Positions 51,606 to 62,200 of a DNA stretch of 64,000 nucleotides are shown here, in pieces (position 1 is the stretch's first letter; every line of letters starts with the position of its first letter). Position numbers and translations under genes: made by a program. Origin of the DNA: Pedobacter miscanthi (GTDB lineage Bacteria; Bacteroidota; Bacteroidia; Sphingobacteriales; Sphingobacteriaceae). The stretch spans positions 54,220 through 118,219 of the forward strand of contig NZ_QNQU01000023.1 in assembly GCF_003315595.1 (NCBI RefSeq), written 5' to 3'. The notes under the pieces are model-generated. The model was not told the DNA's origin and searched no databases. It was given only the letters and a program-made list of their open reading frames with translations.

Positions 51606-51781
51606 GTCTAATATTTTTCGGAGTGCAAAGCAAATCTGTCTTGCTCTGCAAACGCAAATTAAGCTAATGTAAGTAGCTTTGTAATTACGGATAGCTTAAC
51701 AACTTCTTAAACGGTGGAAAACCAATCGGCCAGCCGTTTAAAATTTGAAACAATGATGAAACTAAATATTTGTTGTTTTCC

Positions 51782-53395
51782 CTAAACTGCTTTTACCGAC
51801 ATAATGGTTCGGTCGAATTCTTCACCCGAGACAAGCGATTTGGCTTTTATCCGCATTTTATATACATAAACGGTGTTTATCGAATATTCGAGAATAGTCG
51901 CAATCGCTTCTACATCAGTTATACCAAGCCTAATGAGAGCAAATATCCGCAGATCAGTATTGAGCAGCTCTGGCGATTTGGGCCATATCTGATCTTCTTT
52001 TCCCAGCAAAGAATTGAATTCTTCTACAAAATTGGGAAATATGCTCACAAAAATACGGTCAAAGGTATGGAACAAGGTTTCACGTTCCTTTTTAATATCA
52101 ATGTCTTTCAGATCGGGTAAAATTTCGCCAAAACGTTTGGCCAGCACCTTCCGTTCTACATTTTTTTTCAACCTGTCAAGTTTAAGTATGTAACCCGAAA
52201 CTACATCGAAAAAGTAACCGATATACCTTTCGTTTACAGTAGCATATTCGCGCAGCTTATCGTTAATCTCCGAAAGCTGGCGATTGATATCTTTCAATTC
52301 CTTGTTTTTCTGCTGTATAATCTGTTCTTTTACTTTTAACCTCCTTAACTGGAAAAAAATCATAAATGAGGTAAGCGATACCACCACCGCCAGGAGCGAA
52401 ATTGACAGAAAATAGGTCAGAAACTTATTTTTTTCCCGTTGGGTAGCCATATTTACCTGGGTTGCAATGTCGGGAAGTATCGATTCGATTTTAAGCTTAC
52501 GCAAACGGTTGCCGTAGAAACCGGCATCATCTCTTGATTGCTGAATAAAAAGGTAGGCATTATCAAGATCGCCATGTTTGAAAATATCTTCGGCTAGAAG
52601 CAGTGTAGCCAGTGTTTCTTTTGTTGAAGAACGGATATCGCTTATAGCCGATTCTGCAAGTAGCCATACCCTTAACCTGTTCTGGTTATCGCGCTGGTAA
52701 AAAGCCGCCAGTCCCGTTAACAGTCTCGCCCGCTGATGCTGCGATAATTTGTAATGTTTTAAAAGTTCGATAAAATCTCTGGGGGGCTGATCGGTTTGGC
52801 CTGCAACAACCTGACGATTTCCTCTGGTAAAGCGATAATCGAAGGAACCTGGTTCGCACTGTGCGATGGCAGAATCCAGGTACTTTATGGCTGTTTGGTT
52901 ATAGGTTCTGGTAAAATTGACATCATCATTATAGATTGCCAGGTTTGAATAGGCACCTGATTTAAGGCAATAATAATCGTACTTATAACTTTTATCCAGC
53001 CTCGATACATTAATTTCGTCCAGGTAATCAAAGGTTTCTTTAAACATGCCGGCATGCAGCAGTAATGAGGCGATTTTTACTTTACTTATGTTTACCCTTA
53101 TCTCATTTTTGCCTGTCAAACTCAGCTCCAGGATTTTTCTTCCATAAAAATATGCCGAATCAAATTTGTAATATTCATATTCGTCAAAAAGTTTCATGTA
53201 GGTATCGAAAAGATGATCCGGCCTGTGGCTTATATCTGACCTCAGCTGCCGGATCCTGGATAGCTTTACCTTATCATAACCATCTTTTTTAGCAATTTCC
53301 GTCTTTAACCGATCGAGCACCCCATTATTCTTTTGAACAGGATATGCACTAAAGGAGAAAATTAACAGGAATATATTTAGTATAAAAAATTTCAT
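51782..53395 (-). CDS. DUF6377 family TPR-HTH regulator
   Basis: 537 residues from ATG 53395. Signal/anchor at 1-18, TPR-like helices (about 25-310), one membrane helix (about 318-340: FLTYFLSISLLAVVVSLTSFMIFFQ), a coiled coil (about 345-390), and a C-terminal helix-turn-helix (ITDVEAIATILEYSINTVYVYKMRIKAKSLV). This is the DUF6377 plan, found beside Bacteroidetes SusC/SusD loci. It would sense a ligand in the periplasm and act on DNA while membrane-bound. Divergent from susC, 737 bp apart. A TTG at 53419 is also open. Confidence 0.85.
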   Translation of the reverse strand: MKFFILNIFLLIFSFSAYPVQKNNGVLDRLKTEIAKKDGYDKVKLSRIRQLRSDISHRPDHLFDTYMKLFDEYEYYKFDSAYFYGRKILELSLTGKNEIRVNISKVKIASLLLHAGMFKETFDYLDEINVSRLDKSYKYDYYCLKSGAYSNLAIYNDDVNFTRTYNQTAIKYLDSAIAQCEPGSFDYRFTRGNRQVVAGQTDQPPRDFIELLKHYKLSQHQRARLLTGLAAFYQRDNQNRLRVWLLAESAISDIRSSTKETLATLLLAEDIFKHGDLDNAYLFIQQSRDDAGFYGNRLRKLKIESILPDIATQVNMATQREKNKFLTYFLSISLLAVVVSLTSFMIFFQLRRLKVKEQIIQQKNKELKDINRQLSEINDKLREYATVNERYIGYFFDVVSGYILKLDRLKKNVERKVLAKRFGEILPDLKDIDIKKERETLFHTFDRIFVSIFPNFVEEFNSLLGKEDQIWPKSPELLNTDLRIFALIRLGITDVEAIATILEYSINTVYVYKMRIKAKSLVSGEEFDRTIMSVKAV

Positions 53396-53416
53396 TTTGT
53401 GAGACTGGCTAACATT

Positions 53417-53424
53417 CAAAATTA
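53417..53424 (-). promoter_or_regulatory. -7 box of the DUF6377 gene
   Basis: Minus strand TAATTTTG (TAnnTTTG), 21 nt before ATG 53395. Confidence 0.5.
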
Positions 53425-54132
53425 TAATAATTTATATTTCCATATCCCTCAAAAATCAAATTAGCCTGATATTTTAACGTATAAACCAATAGGGTTGGCA
53501 AACGATCTCTTTTAGCTTATGGTTGATAAAGATTTTAAGATGCAGCCAAATCAGGTCGAAAGCTGTTCATCCAAGATAAACGGATCCCGCAAAATCTCCT
53601 AGATTTCATAAAAACTGCTTCATTTTTAATCTTAAGAACACGCCCCAGCATTATAAAAAATTATATTTTTCAGAGATATAAAATACACAACAAACTCATA
53701 AACAAGGTATTAGGATTTATGATATAGGTTTTTTTTTATATTTTCTATAGACAGGGCTTCAGGCATGGATTTCAACTACCATCAATCGATAATTTAGGTC
53801 TCTCGTTTGGAACTCCTGCTTACAGGAAACCAAAAGCAATATTTTTAACCAAATAGCAATTTCATTTTTCTTCTATATAGGTGGAAGTTAATGCCTAAAA
53901 CTAAATCCTTTTAGCCATTCAAATCACCAATTGAAAAGACTGATGGAGCAAACATCACTATGAGAAAAACCAAACCACCCTAGTATCCGGCAGGCTGAAA
54001 TTGAGCGCTGGTTTTGCAAAATAAGTCGACTTATCTGCCCAATTCTACAATATCAATGCTTTGGATACCATCTGCCTAGTTAATCACAATCAAAAAACTA
54101 AACTAACCAAAACTTATTTAACACTTGATTAC
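53425..54132. other. Long regulatory gap upstream of susC
   Basis: About 700 bp with no frame of note and no full TAnnTTTG on the plus strand. Such long leaders are common before susC-like genes and may hold regulator sites or a structured RNA. I see no clear terminator or family palindrome. Confidence 0.4.
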
Positions 54133-57120
54133 ATGTACAGGAAATTTTTACTGTTGCTGAGTTCGTGCTCATTTTTGTGTATCCTCGCATTTTCGGCAAA
54201 TGCACAAACCCGTACCCTATCCGGAACGGTAACCGATATCACCGATGGCGCTCCGCTTCCCGGGGTAAATATCACAGATAATGGCAAATCATCAACTGCA
54301 ACAACAAATGCAAAAGGAATTTATTCCATCACCATTCCTTCGGGCACAAAAAGCATTACATTTTCTTTTATTGGTTATAGCTCCAAAACCGTTACGGTTA
54401 CAGCTGATAACACCATAAATTTGAAGCTTTCGCCTGCTTCAAATAACCTTGATGAAGTGGTGGTGGTGAGTGTGGGGTACGGAACACTCGATAAACGCGA
54501 AATTTCGAGTGCCATCACACATATTTCTGCGAAAGATCTGCTTCCGGTTGCTGCAAATAACCCATTAATGTCGCTACAGGGTAAGGTGCCTGGTCTTAAC
54601 ATCACCAATACTGCTAACGCAGATCCGAATTCAAGCCCAAACATCCAGTTGCGAGGCGTTTCTTCACGTAATGCCGGCTTAGGCCCATTATATGTCATTA
54701 ATGGCGTACCGGGTGGCAATATCGACAATATCAATCAGAACGATATAGAAAGTATTGATGTACTAAAAGGTGGCGCGGCATCTGCAATTTATGGAACAAG
54801 GGGAAGCAATGGGGTAATTATTATCACCACAAAGAAGGGATCTTCCCAATCCAGGATGTTTTACGATGGCTACGCCAGTTTTGATTACCTCACCAACCAA
54901 CTAGAAAACCTATCGGCAGATGAGTTTATAACAAACCGTGTGCAGAATAAACAGGGGCAAGATTATAAAGCACGGACAAACTGGCTGGATGAGGTAACCA
55001 ATTCTCCTGCCTTTGCCCAAAAGCATACGCTGCAGTTCTCAGGTGGCTCGGCCAAAACCAACTACTTCGCATCGGGAGATTACCGCGATGCTGACGGGAT
55101 TGACCTGCGTGCACACAAAAGGGAATATGGCGGCAGGCTTACCATCAACCATGTAACCGATAATAACCTGTTTGTAGCCTCAATTACGGCCGCACCAAGG
55201 ATGATGAAGACAGACAATGCCGATCAGGGAAACTTTAATAATGCGCTCACACTGAATCCAACTTACCCGATTTTTAATGATGCAGGAAAATACAGTTATA
55301 TCAATACCGGCTTCTTTTCCAACAATCCAGTGGAGAATGCAAACCTGATCAAATCGCAGGGCGAAATAAAAGAACTGGATCTGAATGGTTCGCTAAAAAT
55401 GAATATCCTCCCGAAACTGAGTACAACAGTAACGATATCGGAAATCTACCGTTCATTCAAAAAGCTGGATTTCTCTCCTTCTACCCTTTCATCTATCGTA
55501 CAGGCAAACAAGGTAACGCAAACAAATTTTGCCAAACAGGAATTGCAGGAAAACGACCAAAAGAATATTGAGTGGACCGGAAATTATGCGCTTGATCTTG
55601 GCCGGAACCATTTAAAGGTTTTGGGTGGTTATTCGTATTCGCTATATAACTATAAACAGGTATCAGCCCAGAATTATGATTTTCCTTTCGATACCTATTT
55701 GTGGAACAACCTGGGATCGGGGCTTTATAACGGCGGTGCTGCCGGTCAGGGCCAGTCTGCCGTTGGATCAACACAAAACGGCTCAACGCTGATCTCTTTT
55801 TTCGGCAGGCTGAATTACGATTTCAATAACCGTTACATCCTTACAGCCAGTTTACGCAGGGAGGGCTCATCAAAATTTGGAGCCAACAATAAATGGGGAA
55901 ATTTCCCCGCGGTATCCGCAGCCTGGCGCTTATCAGAAGAACCTTTTATCAAAGAAAAGCTGCCATGGGTAAACGAACTTAAAATCAGGGCTGATTACGG
56001 GATAACCGGAAACCAGGATTTTGATAATTACAAGTCACTTCTGTTATATGGTGGTGCCGGATATTTCCCTTACAACGGCCAGTACTACCAGGTTTACGGG
56101 CCTTCTTCAAATGTTAATCCGGATCTGAGCTGGGAAAAATCAGTCAATTTTAATGCAGGGCTTGATTTCTCTATCCTAAACAGCCGTATTAGCGGATCAC
56201 TTGATTATTACATCAGAACAAATAAAGACCTGTTGGGCTCTTACAATGTTCCGGTTCCACCTAACACCCAATCTACAACTTTTGCAAACGTAGGTACGAT
56301 GAAAAACTATGGTGTAGAACTTGCACTAAGTGGCGATGTTGTTAAAGGTGATGATTTTAGCTATAGCATTAATCTTGCTTTTGCTTATAATCGTAATAAA
56401 TTTATCTCTTTCTCCAATGAGATTTACCAGGGGGGCAATTTTCAGGAGGTGGCTGGCCTTCCCGCCCCCGGATCGCCAGGTAACATCCAGCGGATACAGG
56501 AAGGACACAGTATTGGCGAGTTCTATACCCTCCGCTCGGCAGGTGTGAACGATGCTGGGGCACTACTGGTATATAAAAAAGACGGTTCAATTGTTCAGGC
56601 TAATCTTGCCTCAAACGACGATAAACAATTTGTGGGAAATGGCTTACCAAAGTTTATTACCTCACTGGGTAACACTTTCAGGTATAAACGTTTCGACCTG
56701 GGCATTTTCTTTAGGGGTACCTTTGGTTACAAAATTTTCAACACCTCAGCCTTTTACATCGGCACTCCATCAAGCCAGAGCGATGCCAACGTGTTAAAGT
56801 CGGCATACAACAGCAGTAGCAAATATTCGCTTCTGAAAAGTACGGCAACCACCTCAATTGCATCGGATTATTTCCTTGAAAACGGCTCATTTTTAAAAAT
56901 CGATAATGTATCCCTTGGTTACAGGCAACCACTTAAAACCAAATACCTGAATTCGCTCAGGATTTATGCGGCAGGAAGAAACCTGCACACTTTTACTTCA
57001 TTCACCGGCGGCGATCCGGATCTGGTACAGGTAAACGGGCTAACTCCGGGGGTAAATACGTCGCTAAACTATTATCCATCAACACTTCAGCTGATCCTTG
57101 GTTTACAGGTAACATTTTAA
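54133..57120 (+). CDS. SusC/RagA family TonB-dependent outer-membrane receptor
   Basis: 995 residues from ATG 54133. Signal peptide (about 1-25, ending ANAQ), carboxypeptidase-D-like domain (about 27-110), the SusC box (VVVVSVGYGTLDKREISSAI), plug with PLYVINGVPGGNIDNINQNDIESIDVLKGGAASAIYGTRGSNGVIIITTKKG, then the C-terminal barrel ending LQLILGLQVTF. Imports nutrient oligomers with SusD. Substrate cannot be read. A longer frame from 54061 is rejected because it begins in non-coding-like DNA. Confidence 0.95.
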   Translation: MYRKFLLLLSSCSFLCILAFSANAQTRTLSGTVTDITDGAPLPGVNITDNGKSSTATTNAKGIYSITIPSGTKSITFSFIGYSSKTVTVTADNTINLKLSPASNNLDEVVVVSVGYGTLDKREISSAITHISAKDLLPVAANNPLMSLQGKVPGLNITNTANADPNSSPNIQLRGVSSRNAGLGPLYVINGVPGGNIDNINQNDIESIDVLKGGAASAIYGTRGSNGVIIITTKKGSSQSRMFYDGYASFDYLTNQLENLSADEFITNRVQNKQGQDYKARTNWLDEVTNSPAFAQKHTLQFSGGSAKTNYFASGDYRDADGIDLRAHKREYGGRLTINHVTDNNLFVASITAAPRMMKTDNADQGNFNNALTLNPTYPIFNDAGKYSYINTGFFSNNPVENANLIKSQGEIKELDLNGSLKMNILPKLSTTVTISEIYRSFKKLDFSPSTLSSIVQANKVTQTNFAKQELQENDQKNIEWTGNYALDLGRNHLKVLGGYSYSLYNYKQVSAQNYDFPFDTYLWNNLGSGLYNGGAAGQGQSAVGSTQNGSTLISFFGRLNYDFNNRYILTASLRREGSSKFGANNKWGNFPAVSAAWRLSEEPFIKEKLPWVNELKIRADYGITGNQDFDNYKSLLLYGGAGYFPYNGQYYQVYGPSSNVNPDLSWEKSVNFNAGLDFSILNSRISGSLDYYIRTNKDLLGSYNVPVPPNTQSTTFANVGTMKNYGVELALSGDVVKGDDFSYSINLAFAYNRNKFISFSNEIYQGGNFQEVAGLPAPGSPGNIQRIQEGHSIGEFYTLRSAGVNDAGALLVYKKDGSIVQANLASNDDKQFVGNGLPKFITSLGNTFRYKRFDLGIFFRGTFGYKIFNTSAFYIGTPSSQSDANVLKSAYNSSSKYSLLKSTATTSIASDYFLENGSFLKIDNVSLGYRQPLKTKYLNSLRIYAAGRNLHTFTSFTGGDPDLVQVNGLTPGVNTSLNYYPSTLQLILGLQVTF

Positions 57121-57131
57121 AATAGGAAGAA

Positions 57132-58862
57132 ATGAAAAATTATAAATTATTTATCTGCAGCATTCTGTTATGTATGATGATGGCTGCTGGATGTACAAAA
57201 CTAGACGAACAGGTGTATGACCAGGTTGATGCGGCTAATTTTCTTACCCGCAGGGATGATGTAATCAGGGATTTCCTGCGTCCCTTCGAACATGCCTACT
57301 GGAGTATCCAGGGAAACGACGTTTACGCGGTTGGCGAAGACTGTACGGACGAAATGGGTACTTATAACCGTCAGGGCGACTGGCAGGATGGCGGTTACTA
57401 CCAGCGTATGCATTACCATACCTGGACCCCTCAGGATGGCTTTACGAATGGTGCCTGGAGAAATTTTTATCAGGGTATCGTACTCTCCACCAATTCGCTT
57501 CAAGATATGGAGAGCATTGCCGACCCCACTAAGCTGAATGTTACTCCGGCAGAGCTCAACGATTTTAAGGCAGAACTCCGTACCCTGAGGGCCTGGTTCT
57601 ACCTGCGTGCATTTGATTTTTACCGGAATATTGAAATTGTAACCGATGTTAAAAATTCGACACAGGGCGGTGTGCAGTCCACACCCCAGGAAACCTTTAA
57701 CTACATAGAATCGGAGTTGAAAGCAGCCATTCCATTTCTGCCCACTCGTGAACAACTGGGAGCTAATGGTATAGGCAGGTGGACGAAAGCGGCAGCTGCA
57801 ACATTGCTGAGCAGGCTTTACCTCAATGCAAAGGTATATGTGGGTACTGAGCGCTACACTGACTGTGAAGCCGTTTGCGCCGACATTATCAGTGGAAAAT
57901 ATGGTGCTTATGCGCTGGATACCCGATGGGATGCTCCATTCGACTATACCAATAAATCATTGAACTCGGAGGTGATTTACGGATTTCCGGGTACGCTGGC
58001 AAGAACACACTGGCAATATGATAGCGGCATGTTTTTCTGGGGAATGACTTATGATGCTGCCACACTTTACTGCGGCTTTACCGATTTCGGCAAATCGAAC
58101 CCCAGATATGCCCTTCAGCCCGGACGGGATGTTGACAGTGTAGAGTATACCCATACACTGGGAAAGCCTTTTGTAAAATTCCAGAAATATCCTGATGACG
58201 TTCGCCTGAAAAAATATAAAAACCTTGGCGACAGCAAGCGTGAGGGAATGTTCCTTTATGGTTATTTACCTTATACAGCTACGGTGAATGGTGTTGCAAA
58301 ACCCGATACCGTTAGGGGAAACAAAGGTCCTTATGCCTTATTTATCCGCGATCAGGTAGGTATGTTTCTCGATACAAAACCGGGAAAAAGGATTGCCGAT
58401 AAAGAATCGAACATGAACCATGCCGACCACAATTCGGGTGTATTTTTGGTAAAGTATCCTGTTTATCCAACGCCCGATCCAAACCGTATTACATCGGCTT
58501 ATGCAGAGATCCGTCTCTCCGAAGTATATTACACCATAGCTGAGTGCCGGTACCGTGCGGGTGATAAAGTCGGAGCGGCCAATTACCTCAATCAGGTAAG
58601 ACAACGTAATTATCCTGCCGGCTCAACAAGCTTGTACAACGCTTCAGGCATTCAGCTCACCGACCAGGAAATGCTGGATGAATGGGGTCGCGAATTTATC
58701 GGAGAAAACCGCCGCAGAACGGACTTAATCCGCTGGGGTGTTTTTAGCAGTGGAACCTGGTGGGATAAGAAACCTGATGCCGATAAGCACACAGAGATAT
58801 TTCCTTTAGGCAGGGAGATCCTCAATGCAAATCCAAAATTGAAACAAAACCCAGGATATTAG
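57132..58862 (+). CDS. SusD/RagB family surface lipoprotein
   Basis: 576 residues. Lipobox AAGC at about 18-21. Helical TPR scaffold: LRAWFYLRAFDFYRNIEIV, WTKAAAATLLSRLYLNAKVYVG, then IRLSEVYYTIAECRYRAGDKVGAANYLNQVRQRN and the C-terminal MLDEWGREFIGENRRRTDLIRWGVF, all RagB/SusD signatures. It caps the SusC channel and binds the substrate. Only 11 bp from susC, so one operon. No glycoside hydrolase or protease follows. Confidence 0.95.
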   Translation: MKNYKLFICSILLCMMMAAGCTKLDEQVYDQVDAANFLTRRDDVIRDFLRPFEHAYWSIQGNDVYAVGEDCTDEMGTYNRQGDWQDGGYYQRMHYHTWTPQDGFTNGAWRNFYQGIVLSTNSLQDMESIADPTKLNVTPAELNDFKAELRTLRAWFYLRAFDFYRNIEIVTDVKNSTQGGVQSTPQETFNYIESELKAAIPFLPTREQLGANGIGRWTKAAAATLLSRLYLNAKVYVGTERYTDCEAVCADIISGKYGAYALDTRWDAPFDYTNKSLNSEVIYGFPGTLARTHWQYDSGMFFWGMTYDAATLYCGFTDFGKSNPRYALQPGRDVDSVEYTHTLGKPFVKFQKYPDDVRLKKYKNLGDSKREGMFLYGYLPYTATVNGVAKPDTVRGNKGPYALFIRDQVGMFLDTKPGKRIADKESNMNHADHNSGVFLVKYPVYPTPDPNRITSAYAEIRLSEVYYTIAECRYRAGDKVGAANYLNQVRQRNYPAGSTSLYNASGIQLTDQEMLDEWGREFIGENRRRTDLIRWGVFSSGTWWDKKPDADKHTEIFPLGREILNANPKLKQNPGY

Positions 58863-58900
58863 CAACACCATAAACACACATAAGTTAAGTTTGGTTTAGT

Positions 58901-58934
58901 TAGGGGTGTTTCCGTTAAAGCGGAAGCCCCCTTT
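58901..58934 (+). terminator. Terminator-like hairpin after susCD
   Basis: GGGGTGTTTCCG and CGGAAGCCCC pair imperfectly around TTAAAG, then CTTT. It is 39 bp after the susD stop. Confidence 0.65.
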
Positions 58935-59249
58935 CTATTAGTGGCCATTATTGAGTGCATTAATTTACCAGCAGATATTTCGACTGAAACACCTTCATAA
59001 ACAATTGATAATCAGAAATATAATTAAATCCATTAACAGAATTTAAGACTCATTAAGCCCATTACCTTAATGATCGAAAGATGGACGATTATTATAGAAT
59101 ATTACAGTTCTAACATTAAGGGGTCTATTAAATAACCAATCTGTTATTCAAGCTCTCCAACGATCGTTTGTCGAAACCATAGCTTTACTTTCCAGCCTGC
59201 CAACGATAATGGATGTGAAGTGATATTCATTTCCACTGTTAGCATCTAA
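58935..59249. other. Intergenic stretch between convergent units
   Basis: About 315 bp between susD and the giant surface protein gene. Nothing beyond the flanking hairpins was seen. Confidence 0.4.
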
Positions 59250-59278
59250 TCCGGCCTGACTTTAAAAGCCAGGCCGGA
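59250..59278 (-). terminator. Hairpin at the end of the giant surface protein gene
   Basis: TCCGGCCTG (59250-59258) pairs with CAGGCCGGA (59270-59278), with CTTT/AAAG pairing inside and one mismatch. Only a weak T tract on the minus side. Confidence 0.65.
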
Positions 59279-59292
59279 CAATGCTGTTTATC

Positions 59293-62200
59293 TTACTTTT
59301 TAAACGCCCTTATTAATGTAATGTACCCTTTGTACACTTCGAACTCGCTGCTATTTGCCTTTTTAACACGCAGTAAATAATAATAAGTGCCTTCATTTAA
59401 TCCCTCGCCTGTCCAGTTATTTTGGTAACCTTTAGTGTGGAATACTTCATTACCCCATCTGTTTACAATCTGCAGCTCGTTGCTCTCGTACTGGTTTAAA
59501 CCAATGATTTCAAAAGTATCGTTGATACCATCGCCGTTAGGTGTAAACAAGTTAGGAATGGTAATACCTGTGAAGCTAGCAGTTAAGGTAACAGAGGCTA
59601 CATTGGTGTAATATCCAAAAGCGTCTTTTAGTCGGTATGTAAATACATCCTCACCCACATAACCCGGATCTGGAGTATAAACTATCGAACCATCTGCATT
59701 TACTTTTACAGTACCGTGTTTAGGCGGACTTACAATTTCGACTGTTAGCTTGTTTGGCGTAGAGTTGCCCGGATCATCATTCCCTAAAACGTTAATTACA
59801 ACAGGTTTATTGGCTACAGTACCGCCCACATCATCAACCGCACGTGGCGATTTAGGGAAAGTGGTAACTGTTGGTAAATCATTATCCGCTGAAGTACCTG
59901 AGATATCACTTACCGATACGTTTGCCGGTGTTTGTCCGGTAATCTTCGCCGTATTGGTTACGCTACCATGATCCTTATCAGCCTGCGTGATTTGGTAAAC
60001 ATAACTTTCAGTTACTGTTTCACCCGGTGGCAATGTTCCCGGGATTACCTTATTCAAACCAAGTTTTGCATCAACCAATGTGATGATATGCAAGGTTACA
60101 TCACCTGTGTTTTTAACCGTAAAGTTATAGGTAATTTTGTTTCCATCTGTATTTACCGTAGCCGTTTTAACCAATGTAATGGCAGATACAGGAGCAATAA
60201 CCGTTACCGTTGCATCACCAACAGCAGGTGTACCAGGATCATCAGATTGTTTGCTAATGGTGCTACCGTCTGGCGTTTGCGCGGTTGCAGCTGCCTGGTT
60301 AGTGAAAGAACCATTATTTACCTCTGTTAAGGTAACCGTGTGTTTCGCCGTTACGGTTAGGCTTGTACCTGGTGATAAACTGGCTATCAATCCCGGAGTG
60401 ATTGATCCGGCATCTGCACCAACATCAGTTACTGCAACATTTGTTAAAGTTACGTTGCCTGTATTGGTTACGATGATATTGTAATTGATCACATCCCCCA
60501 TTTTGCTTACGCTGTTGGTTGCTACCTTAGTTAAGCTCATGGCTGGCGCAGCGATCAACGTTACCTCTACCGGAATGGTTACCGTTGTGGTACCACCCTG
60601 ACCATCATTTATGGTTACAGTGAATTTATCGTTACCTACATAACCTGTTGACGGCGTATAAGTATAAGTACCATCGGCGTTAACCATGACTGTTCCATGT
60701 GCCGGCGGCGTAGTTACTGAGAAGGTAAACGGATCGCCATCTACGTCACTTGCCGTTATTTTGCTGCTAACCGGAGTATTCTGTGGAGTAGTAATAGCCG
60801 GAGCTGTTGCAACTGGCACATCATTTACCGGAATCACCTTAACCGGAACAGTTACCAATGTGCTACCACCCTTTCCATCGCTTACGGTCACAGTAAAAAT
60901 ATCCTCTCCGTAATAATTTGGTTCTGGTGTATAGGTGTAAGTACCATCAGGATTAATAACCACGGTACCATGTACCGGAGCTATTGCGATTACATAGGTA
61001 AGCGCATCACCATCTGCATCGCTTGCTGTAATAGTACCATTAACCGGGGTATCTTCGTTAGTGGTAATGGCTGGAGCCGGTGCTACAGGAGCATCATTCA
61101 ATGGTTTTACACTTACAGGAATAGTTACCGTTGCGGTACCGCTTTTACCATCACTTATGGTTACAGTAAAAGTATCATCGCCACTATAATTTGCCTCTGG
61201 TGTGTAAGTATAAGTACCATCAGGGTTGATAACCACAGTGCCATGTGCTGGTGGCGTGCTTAAAGTGTAAGTAAGTGGATCGCCGTCTGTATCGCTTGCG
61301 GTGATACTACCATTAACCGGATTATCTTCACTGGTGGTAATGGCTGGAGCGCTTGCAACAGGCACATCGTTTACCGGGGTAATGGTTACCGGAATGGTTA
61401 CCGTTGCGGTACCACCTTTGCCATCACTTATAGTTACAGTGAAAGCATCATCGCCACTATAATTTGCATCTGGTGTATAGGTATAAGTGCCATCAGGATT
61501 GATAACCACGTTACCATGAGCCGGGGCTGTTGTTACCGCATAGCTAAGCGCATCGCCATCAATATCTGATGCGGTGATAGTGCCGTTTACCGGGGTATCC
61601 TCGCTGGTTGAAATGGCCGGAGAAGTTGCAATTGGCGCATCATTTACCGGCGCAATGGTTACCGGAATGGTTACCGTTACGGTACCACCCTTGCCATCAC
61701 TCACGGTTACGGTGAAAGTATCATCGCCACTATAATTTGCCTCTGGTGTGTAGGTATAAGTACCATCAGGGTTGATAACCACAGTACCGTACGCAGGTGG
61801 CGTGCTTACCGTGAAAGTAAGTGAATCGCCGTCAACATCTGATGCGGTGATACTGCCGTTAACCGGAGTATCTTCGCTGGTGGTAATGGCCGGAGCGCTT
61901 GCCACAGGTGCATCGTTTACCGGAGTCACTTTTATCGGAATGGTTACCGTTGCGGTACCGCCTTTGACATCACTTACGGTTACGGTAAAAGTATCATCGC
62001 CATTATAGTTTGGCTCTGGTGTATAGGTATAAGTACCATCAGGGTTGATAATCACTGTGCCATGTGCAGGTGGCGTGCTTAAAGTGTAAGTAAGTGGATC
62101 GCCGTCTGTATCGCTTGCGGTGATACTACCATTAACCGGATTATCTTCACTGGTGGTAATGGCTGAAGCGCTTGCAACAGGCACATCGTTTACCGGGATA

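Noticed and set aside
54061..54132. Extended N-terminus of SusC (TTG at 54061)
   Set aside because: The signal peptide starts at ATG 54133; the added 24 residues are hydrophilic and would hide the signal.
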